Origin: Pseudeuparius sepicola
Lineage: Eukaryota; Arthropoda; Insecta; Coleoptera; Anthribidae
Length of the DNA stretch: 64,000 nucleotides
Direction of reading: 5' to 3'
NCBI GenBank assembly: GCA_963920635.1
Contig: OY987301.1
Coordinates: 54,132,560-54,196,559 of the forward strand
Positions 56,346 to 64,000 of this stretch are shown here, one piece after another; the stretch's first letter is position 1; every line of letters begins with the position of its first letter. Made by a program: the position numbers and the translations under genes. The notes under the pieces are model-generated. The model did no database searches. It worked only from the letters and a program-made list of their open reading frames with translations, and was not told the origin of the DNA.

Positions 56346-58168
56346 CATTTGATTCCGTACCTCACGACTGGCTCACAGGTATCTTAAAGCTGTATAAAAT
56401 AGATCATCATACAGTTTCCTTTTTAGAACACGTTATGACAACCTGGCGCACTAAGATACAACTCAGAACCGCAGACAGTAACATCGAGACCGACACAATC
56501 AACATCCGAAGAGGGATTTTCCAAGGAGACTCACTCAGTCCACTGTGGTTCTGCATGGCGATGAACCCTCTATCACATCGGTTGAACTCTACAAAATATG
56601 GCTTCGCTATCAAAAGCAACAACGCAGAAGCGATCAAGTTGAATCACCTATTATATATGGATGATTTAAAACTGATCGCAGCAACCAAAAATCAACTAAC
56701 GCAAATGCTTAAAATTGTAGAGGAGTTCTCCAGGAACATCGGAATGCTGTTTGGACTGGACAAGTGCCGCACCCTTAATATCATCCGGGGAAAGCTCGAA
56801 CAAAGCGCACACGAGATGCAGGACGGCCAGGAGATCGAAGCAATGAGCATGGGAGATACATACAAGTATCTCGGGATGAAACAAGCTCAAATTATAGACC
56901 ATCGAACAATGAAGACTGATTTAACGAATGAATTCATCAAGAGAGTAAGACAAGTAGTGCGAACTGATCTTAACAGCAGGAATTTGTTTAAGGCCCTGAA
57001 CACGTATGCGTGCTCTGTACTCAGCTATTCGTTCGGAATAGTGAATTGGACCAACACGGACATCAACAACCTGCAACGAAAAGTTAGGACACTACTGACA
57101 AAAGCTCATAAACATCATCCCCGTAGCGCCGTAGAAAGAACAACTCTGCCACGTCAACTAGGAGGAAGAGGATTGGCAGATCTCAGCAAGCAATTGGACC
57201 AACAAATATTCAATCTGCGTAATTATTTCTGCAGGCAGGCCAACAGCTCCACACTACATAGGGCTATATGCGGAGCAGACGTCTCAACACCGCTACGTCT
57301 GACGGAACACGAGCGTCAAAATCACCACCGAACCGACAACGATAAACTACAGAGGTGGTTGGGGAAGCCGCTGCACGGGAGGCATCCTAATGAGGTTAAC
57401 CAGGAACATGTCGACAAGTTAGCGTCGAACTATTGGCTGACCTCGGGACGAATGTTCCCCGAGACGGAAGGCTTCCTACTGGCCATACAAGATCAGGTTA
57501 TACCAACTCGCAACTACCTAAAATTCATTGTAGGAGATGCATCGGTAGTGGATGACAGATGCAGATACGGGTGCCCAACTTCAGAAACAATCCAGCACAT
57601 AACAGGAGAATGTCAGATGTTCGCATCAACAGAATATAAGGAACGACACGATTCGGTTGCCAAGATTTTGCACCAGGAACTGGCGGAAAAGCTGCTGCTT
57701 GTGCAGGCAGAGAGGGTCCCATATTACAACTACACATCTGAGCCTGTTCTTGAGAACAGCAACTACAAGATGTACTGGGATCGTACAGTTCTGACAGATC
57801 AACGAGTTGCCCATAACAGACCGGACCTTATAATAGTTGATAAAATTTCTAGGCAGACAACTCTGATTGATGTGGCCATCCCGAACAACAACAACCTGCG
57901 TGTGAAGCAAGTCGAGAAGATCGCGAAGTACAGAGATTTAGAAGAACGAATTAGAAGGCAATGGGAAATGGAGAACGTCCAGACGATTCCAATCATCATG
58001 TCAACAACTGGTGTTATACCAAAAAGTTTGCTGAGAAACATCAAGGAGCTGGGTCTAACTGATAGTCTTTACAGGTCCATGCAGAAAGCGGCACTACTTG
58101 CGACAGCCCGAACCGTCAGGAAATTCATGGGGAATGCAGGATCATCCAACAACATCAATGTCACCTAA
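56216..58168 (+). pseudogene. R4-like ORF part 2 (copy 7)
   Basis: 650 codons counted from a TTG inside part 1. It carries the RT palm (YVDYKIAFDSVPH, YMDD), CCHC finger and endonuclease, intact to the stop. The Ile in YKIAF is shared only with copy 6. Confidence 0.85.
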
Positions 58169-58308
58169 GGCCCGATAACATGGCAAGGGTCTCGTCCGAG
58201 CCAGATCCTTTTGGTATCCGGGATACTCGGGATCTGAGTGAATGTTCCCCGTAGAGGGAGTGCGAATGCCTTTTGGCTAAGTCGAGATAATAATAATAAT
58301 AATAATAA

Positions 58309-60917
58309 CGATCAGAAAAAGTTTTCTACCGTACTTTGAATTCTAGCGCCGATGCCACAAATACGAGTTACCCTAGCAGAGAACAGGTCGACGGTTTCTG
58401 GAGAAATCAACTTGCCACACCAGGTCCATACAATGTCAGTGCAAGCTGGATCAGTGAAGAACGCGAGATGGACCGGAACTATAGCCAGATGCAACACGAG
58501 CAATTCACAACCGATGAGGTCTCCAATGTCATAAAGAATTCCCACAACTGGAAGGCACCAGGTCCAGATCATCTCCAAAATTACTGGAATAAGAAGTTGT
58601 GGTGCATGCATGAACAAATAACTGCCTTAATTAATGAAGTCTTGCTCGATCCTCTGAAAATGCCATTGTTTCTTACACAGGGTGCAACCTACTTGTTACC
58701 AAAAGACCAGCGGAATACGGATAATCCTGCAAAGTACCCCCAATAACCTGCTTGCCTACGCTGTACAAGATAATCACATCTTGCCTTACGCAGCGAATAT
58801 ATGCTCACTGCGAGCGGAACAACATCATGGCAATGCAGCAGAAGGGCTGCGCGAAGGGCGCAATGGGATGCAAAGAGCAACTCATCATAGACTCTGTCAT
58901 CTGCAACCAGGCTCATTCCAGGCAACGAAACCTCTACATGGCTTATGTGGACTACAAAAAAGCATTTGATTCCGTACCTCACGACTGGCTCACAGGTATC
59001 TTAAAGCTGTACAAAATAGATCATCATACAGTTTCCTTTTTAGAACACGTTATGACAACCTGGCGCACTAAGATACAACTCAGAACCGCAAGCAGTAACA
59101 TCGAGACCGACACAATCAACATCCGAAGAGGGATTTTCCAAGGAGATTCACTCAGTCCACTGTGGTTCTGCATGGCGATGAACCCTCTATCACACCGCTT
59201 GAACTCTACGAAATATGGCTTCGCTATCAAAAGCAACAGATCAGAAGCGTTCAGGTTGAATCACCTGTTATATATGGATGATTTAAAACTGATGGCCGCA
59301 ACCAAGAACCAACTAACGCAAATGCTTAAAATTGTAGAGGAGTTCTCCAGGGACATCGGAATGCAGTTTGGACTGGACAAGTGCCGCACCCTTAATATCG
59401 TCCGGGGAAAGCTCGAACAAGGCGCACACGAGATGCAGGACGGCCAGGAGATCGAAGCAATGAGCGTGGGAGATACATACAAGTACCTCGGGATGAAGCA
59501 AGCTCAAAGGATAGATCATCGAACAATGAAGACCGATTTAACTAATGAATTCATCAAGAGAGTAAGACAAGTAGTGCGAACTGATCTTAACAGCAGGAAT
59601 TTGTTTAAGGCCCTAAACACGTATGCGTGCTCTGTACTAAGCTATTCCTTCGGAATAGTGAATTGGACCAACACGGACATCAACAACTTGCAACGAAAAG
59701 TTAGGACACTACTGACAAAAGCTCATAAACATCATCCCCGTAGCGCCGTAGAAAGAACAACCCTGCCACGTCAACAAGGAGGAAGAGGATTGGCAGACCT
59801 CAGCAAGCAATTGGACCAACAAATACTAAATCTGCGTAATTATTTCCACAGACAGGCCAACAGCTCCACACTACATAAAGCTATATGCGGAGCAGACTTC
59901 TCAACACCGCTACGTCTGACGGAACACGAGCATCACAATCACCACCGAACCGACAACGATAAACTACAGAGGTGGTTAGAGAAGCCGCTGCACGGGAGGC
60001 ATCCTAATGAGGTTAACCAGGAACATGTCGACAAGTTAGCGTCGAACTATTGGCTGACCTCGGGACGAATGTTCCCCGAGACGGAAGGCTTCCTACTGGC
60101 CATACAAGATCAGGTTATACCAACTCGCAACTACCTAAAATTCATTGTAGGAGATGCATCGGTAGTGGATGACAGATGCAGATACGGGTGCCTAACTTCA
60201 GAAACAATCCAGCACATAACAGGAGGATGTCAGATGTTCGCATCAATGGAATATAAGGAACGACACGATTCGGTTGCCAAGATCTTGCACCAGGAACTGG
60301 CGGAAAAGCTGCTGCTTGTGCAGGCAGAGAGGGTCCCATATTACAACTACACACCTGAGCCTGTTCTTGAGAACAGCAACTACAAGATGTGCTGGGATCG
60401 TACAGTTCTGACAGATCAACGAGTTGCCCATAACAGACCGGACCTTATAATAGTTGATGAAATTTCTAGGCAGACAACTCTGATTGATGTGGCCATCCCG
60501 AACAACAACAACCTGCGTGTGAAGCAAGTTGAGAAGATCGCGAAGTACAGAGATTTAGAAGAACGAATTAGAAGGCAATGGGAAATGGAGAACGTCCAGA
60601 CGATTCCAATCATCATGTCAACAACTGGTGTTATACCAAAAAGTTTGCTGAGAAACATCAAGGAGCTGGGTCTAACTGATAGTCTTTACAGGTCCATGCA
60701 GAAAGCGGTACTACTTGCGACAGCCCGAACCGTCAGGAAATTCATGGGGAATGCAGGATCATCCAACAACATCAATGTCACCTAAGGCCCGATAACATGG
60801 CAAGGGTCTCGTCCGAGCCAGATCCTTTTGGTATCCGGGATACCCGGGATCTGAGTGAATGTTCTCCGTAGAGGGAGTGCGAATGCCTTTTGGCTAAGTC
60901 GAGATAATAATAATAAA
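58309..60917 (+). mobile_element. R4/Dong-like element, copy 8 (5'-truncated)
   Basis: Starts at cgatcagaaaaag after the TAA tail of copy 7 and ends in a TAA tract (60,904-60,917). One base is missing near 58,737 (aagtacccccaataac), splitting the frame. Confidence 0.92.
58752..60785 (+). CDS. RT and endonuclease (copy 8, partial)
   Basis: 677 codons parallel to copy 4, with all RT motifs (YMDD, FQGDSLSP), the CCHC finger (here CRYGCLTSETIQHITGGC) and the RPD endonuclease. The upstream frame 58,336-58,746 holds the region before the one-base loss. Differs from copy 4 by scattered substitutions. Confidence 0.85.
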   Translation: MPTLYKIITSCLTQRIYAHCERNNIMAMQQKGCAKGAMGCKEQLIIDSVICNQAHSRQRNLYMAYVDYKKAFDSVPHDWLTGILKLYKIDHHTVSFLEHVMTTWRTKIQLRTASSNIETDTINIRRGIFQGDSLSPLWFCMAMNPLSHRLNSTKYGFAIKSNRSEAFRLNHLLYMDDLKLMAATKNQLTQMLKIVEEFSRDIGMQFGLDKCRTLNIVRGKLEQGAHEMQDGQEIEAMSVGDTYKYLGMKQAQRIDHRTMKTDLTNEFIKRVRQVVRTDLNSRNLFKALNTYACSVLSYSFGIVNWTNTDINNLQRKVRTLLTKAHKHHPRSAVERTTLPRQQGGRGLADLSKQLDQQILNLRNYFHRQANSSTLHKAICGADFSTPLRLTEHEHHNHHRTDNDKLQRWLEKPLHGRHPNEVNQEHVDKLASNYWLTSGRMFPETEGFLLAIQDQVIPTRNYLKFIVGDASVVDDRCRYGCLTSETIQHITGGCQMFASMEYKERHDSVAKILHQELAEKLLLVQAERVPYYNYTPEPVLENSNYKMCWDRTVLTDQRVAHNRPDLIIVDEISRQTTLIDVAIPNNNNLRVKQVEKIAKYRDLEERIRRQWEMENVQTIPIIMSTTGVIPKSLLRNIKELGLTDSLYRSMQKAVLLATARTVRKFMGNAGSSNNINVT

Positions 60918-60936
60918 TACGCAGGGGGGATCTGAC

Positions 60937-61345
60937 CTGTGAGAGAGGCAGATCCACGGGTGTGACAATCCCGCGCTCCCCAGTTACGCAGGAATGGGTC
61001 TGGCCTGTGAGAGGGGCAGATTCACGGGTGTAACGATCCCGCGATATCCAGTTACGCATGGAGAGGCTTGGCCTGTGACAGGGGCAGACCTACGGTGTGA
61101 CAATCCCGCGATATCCAGTTGCGCAGGGAGGGGTCTAGCCGGTGACGGGGGCTGATCCTCGGGTGTGACAATCCCGCGACTCCCAGTTACACAGGGATGG
61201 GTCTAGCCTGTGAGAGGGGCAGATCCTCGGGTGTAACGATCCCGTGTTTCCCAGTTAACGCAAGGAGGGGTTTGGCCGGTGACAGGGGCAGATCCTCGGG
61301 AGTAACGATCCCGCGTTATCCTAGTTGACCCGTATGGGTAGCGGG
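60937..61345 (+). repeat. 5' UTR 68 bp tandem repeats (copy 9)
   Basis: Six units. The first contains gatctgacctgtgagagagg followed by cagatc, a 6 bp perfect stem; each unit also has a cggg...cccg stem. Confidence 0.85.
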
Positions 61346-61482
61346 TTAGAATACTCCTATCGTGGCTCCGCGAGTCGTAAAAGGCGACCGAGGGCCGTCA
61401 CTCCCACGTTACGAGAGAAAACTATGGAATGGAGAATAATAGGATATTTGTCATAGGGCCGCTGCCTGGGGATCGTCAGGGC

Positions 61483-64000
61483 ATGTCTGGAGCCGGCGCT
61501 ATGCATGACAGTGAGCGGGACGTCGGTGACAGGGCGCTGATGAGGCGGGCCCCTGTTGCACAAACAGCTACAGCCCAGCAACACGAACATCTACAACATG
61601 GGAGCCAAACGAGAACTAGGGTTCCACCCACCGAAGGTGCTGCGCGGGAACTTCAGCCAGCGTTCACTCAGGCGGGATTGCAACGACGACGCATGAAATG
61701 GACTGGGTCCATGAATGAATCGATAATGCGTATTTTTTACAGAGTGACAAACTTAGGACAAGAGATGATCGGCTACCGACAACAACTGCATGCCGAGTTC
61801 TGCAGGGAGTTTCCACATATGCAAGTGTCTGAACAAAGAGTGTCAGATCAGTATCGAACTATTCTAAGAAATAACCGAATTCCAGAAACGCGACTTAACG
61901 CTATAAAACGGGAAGTTGAGCTAGAGATCCATGGCGAACACATAGACACAATTCAAGTGCCTGGACCACAACAAGAAGCCGGAACGGCAGAGCGAACAAC
62001 TGAGAATCTGGAAATTCAAGTGCCTGGACCACAACAAGAAGCCGAGACGGCGGGACGATCAACTGAAAATCGGGAATCAGTTAACGGAGAACACTTTGAA
62101 AGCCTAGACACACAGCTGAGGAGGGCGGTATTGCGATACGAAGGCACAGACCCACTGAGCAGACCACCGCTACCAAGATTGAATTCTTCCAGGAAGCTTG
62201 CAATCATGCTCGATATTATGAACACCAGAATTTTACCCAACTATGTTTCAGTAACACCAACATTAGAACATATGCACATGTTAATCTACTGTGCCGCAAC
62301 GGCCATCATCACTGCAATGGGAGCCAAGATCCGGACGGCTCAAGAGTTAAATCGTGCAAAACCAGAACCACGAATGGCTCAATGGGAGGTGCGACTAAAT
62401 CGGAAGATCGAGAGTCTCCGTAAAGACATAGGACAAGTAACGGAATACATCAGAGTAGTTAGAACTAGAAAGATCCAGAGGGCGGTGCAGGCAATAATGA
62501 GCCGCACCCAAATGCATTCTCAGCGTGACCCCGCGAACATCACTGCTCAACAATGTCTGGATGCATTAAAACAAAAACTTTCTGTTTTCGCAGGGCGTCT
62601 GAGGAGATACAAGGCTAGTAACAACAGGAAACGAGACAACAAACTTTTTGAACGATCAGAAAAAGTTTTCTACCGTACTTTGAATTCTAGCGCCGATGCC
62701 ACAAATACGAGTTACCCTAGCAGAGAACAGGTCGACGGTTTCTGGAGAAATCAGCTTGCCACACCAGGTCCATGCAATGTCAGTGCAAGCTGGATCAGTG
62801 AAGAACGCGAGATGGGCCGGAACTATAGCCAGATGCGACACGAGCAATTCACAACCGATGAGGTCTCCAATGTCATCAAAAATTCCCACAACTGGAAGGC
62901 ACCAGGTCCAGATCATCTCCAAAATTATTGGATTAAGAAGTTGTGGTGCACGCATAAACAAATAACTACCTTAATTAATGAAGTCTTGCTCGATCCTTTG
63001 AAAATGCCATTGTTTCTTACACAGGGTGCCACCTACTTGTTACCAAAAGACCAGCGGAATACGGATAACCCTGCCAAGTACCGCCCAATAACCTGCTTGC
63101 CTACGCTGTACAAGATAATCACTTCTTGCCTTACGCAGCGAATATATGCTCACTGCGAGTGGAACAACATCATGGCAATGCAGCAGAAGGGCTGCGCGAA
63201 GGGCGCAATGGGATGCAAAGAGCAACTCATCATAGACTCTGTCATCTGCAACCAGGCTCATTCCAAGCAACGAAACCTCTACATGGCTTATGTGGACTAC
63301 AAAAAAGCATTTGATTCCGTACCTCACGACTGGCTAACAGGTATCTTAAAGCTGTATAAAATAGATCATCATACAGTTTCCTTTTTAGAACACGTTATGA
63401 CAACCTGGCGCACTAAGATACAACTCAGAACCGCAAGCAGCAACATCGAGACCGACACAATCAACATCCGAAGAGGGATTTTCCAAAGAAATTCACTCAG
63501 TCCACTGTGGTTCTGCATGGCGATGAACCCTCTATCACATCGGTTGAACTCTACAAAATACGGCTTCGCTATCAAAAGCAACAACGCAGAAGCGATCAAG
63601 TTGAATCACCTATTATATATGGATGATTTAAAACTGATGGCCGCAACCAAAAACCAACTAACGCAAATGCTTAAAATTGTAGAGGAGTTCTCCAGGGACA
63701 TCGGAATGCAGTTTGGACTGGACAAGTGCCGCACCCTTAACATCGTCCGGGGAAAGCTCGAACAAGGCGCACACGAGATGCAGGACGGCCAGGAGATCGA
63801 AGCAATGAGCATGGGAGATACATACAAGTATCTCGGGATGAAACAAGCTCAAAGGATAGACCATCGAACAATGAAGATCGATTTAAGGAATGAATTCATC
63901 AAGAGAGTAAGACAAGTAGTGCGAACTGATCTTAACAGCAGGAATTTGTTTAAGGCCCTGAACAGGTATGCGTGCTCTGTACTCAGCTATTCGTTTGGAA
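61483..64000 (+). CDS. R4-like retrotransposon protein (copy 9, open to edge)
   Basis: From ATG 61,483 the frame is open for about 839 codons to the last base: Arg/Gln-rich start, Myb-like domain (MKWTGSMNESIMRIFYRV), two GPQQ-type spacer units, RT fingers, YVDYKKAFDSVPH, YMDD. The motif before the palm reads GIFQRNSLSP where other copies have GIFQGDSLSP, two changes in a conserved RT motif. This is the longest uninterrupted frame of the family here. Whether the enzyme is active is doubtful because of that motif. Confidence 0.85.
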   Translation, partial: MSGAGAMHDSERDVGDRALMRRAPVAQTATAQQHEHLQHGSQTRTRVPPTEGAARELQPAFTQAGLQRRRMKWTGSMNESIMRIFYRVTNLGQEMIGYRQQLHAEFCREFPHMQVSEQRVSDQYRTILRNNRIPETRLNAIKREVELEIHGEHIDTIQVPGPQQEAGTAERTTENLEIQVPGPQQEAETAGRSTENRESVNGEHFESLDTQLRRAVLRYEGTDPLSRPPLPRLNSSRKLAIMLDIMNTRILPNYVSVTPTLEHMHMLIYCAATAIITAMGAKIRTAQELNRAKPEPRMAQWEVRLNRKIESLRKDIGQVTEYIRVVRTRKIQRAVQAIMSRTQMHSQRDPANITAQQCLDALKQKLSVFAGRLRRYKASNNRKRDNKLFERSEKVFYRTLNSSADATNTSYPSREQVDGFWRNQLATPGPCNVSASWISEEREMGRNYSQMRHEQFTTDEVSNVIKNSHNWKAPGPDHLQNYWIKKLWCTHKQITTLINEVLLDPLKMPLFLTQGATYLLPKDQRNTDNPAKYRPITCLPTLYKIITSCLTQRIYAHCEWNNIMAMQQKGCAKGAMGCKEQLIIDSVICNQAHSKQRNLYMAYVDYKKAFDSVPHDWLTGILKLYKIDHHTVSFLEHVMTTWRTKIQLRTASSNIETDTINIRRGIFQRNSLSPLWFCMAMNPLSHRLNSTKYGFAIKSNNAEAIKLNHLLYMDDLKLMAATKNQLTQMLKIVEEFSRDIGMQFGLDKCRTLNIVRGKLEQGAHEMQDGQEIEAMSMGDTYKYLGMKQAQRIDHRTMKIDLRNEFIKRVRQVVRTDLNSRNLFKALNRYACSVLSYSFG

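Larger units (their letters stand above)
54043..58308 (+). mobile_element. R4/Dong-like element, copy 7 (full length, 52 bp deletion)
   Basis: The only copy complete from 5' UTR to TAA tail inside the window: 4.27 kb. Six 68 bp repeats (54,058-54,465), coding 54,555-58,168, 3' UTR, TAA tract (58,287-58,308). It carries the same 52 bp deletion as copy 6 at about 56,298, so the reading frame is broken once. Confidence 0.93.
60918..64000 (+). mobile_element. R4/Dong-like element, copy 9 (runs off the window)
   Basis: Complete 5' end with six 68 bp repeats (60,937-61,345), then an open frame to the window edge. The part visible is 3.08 kb of an expected about 4.3 kb. Confidence 0.92.

Overview
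The window looks like repeat-dense nuclear DNA of an arthropod, most likely an insect. The evidence is an errantivirus-type gypsy element with an envelope gene, an R4/Dong-type non-LTR retrotransposon family sitting in (TAA)n tracts, mariner-like relics, tRNA-like SINE remnants and a decaying Polinton/adintovirus-like endogenous virus. I cannot name the order or species. No intact host gene was found; almost everything recognisable is mobile or viral.

Layout. (1) 1-9,020: a long degenerate flanking repeat interrupted by a 7.6 kb Ty3/gypsy errantivirus-type element (1,419-9,020) with identical 239 bp LTRs, a GGCG target duplication, gag, pol and env. Pol has two in-frame stops and env is frameshifted. 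(2) 9,021-16,950: repeated and inverted blocks of minisatellite (including a 17 bp repeat with an 11-unit higher-order period), promoter-like sequence, a FLYWCH-like zinc-finger relic, a DUF8207-type gene relic and tRNA-like SINE remnants. (3) 16,960-21,506 (+): a compact viral late cassette of PLA2/Px-like protein, adenain-like protease, penton-like minor capsid, small ORF, hexon-like major capsid, a membrane protein and a BIR-RING IAP. (4) 21,601-24,232: minisatellites and two 99% identical 445 bp direct repeats enclosing, on the minus strand, a second DUF8207-type gene and an FtsK/A32-like packaging ATPase. (5) 24,695-28,179: three partial R4-like copies. (6) 28,180-43,368: AT-rich sequence with mariner derivatives, a segmental duplication, palindromic MITE-like elements and microsatellites. 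(7) 43,369-46,205 (-): a protein-primed type B DNA polymerase with one frameshift. (8) 46,880-64,000: a head-to-tail array of at least six R4-like copies, separated by TAA repeats except at one chimeric junction; the last copy is open to the window edge.

How the parts fit. The capsid, protease, ATPase and PolB genes form the core set of a Polinton/adintovirus-like genome. They are scattered over 35 kb, most carry one or two lesions, and no integrase of that type is visible, so this is a fossil rather than an active provirus. The best preserved viral frames are the PLA2/Px-like, membrane and IAP genes. The R4-like array appears to have grown both by TAA-targeted insertion and by recombination between copies, as shown by a shared 52 bp deletion and a chimeric junction.
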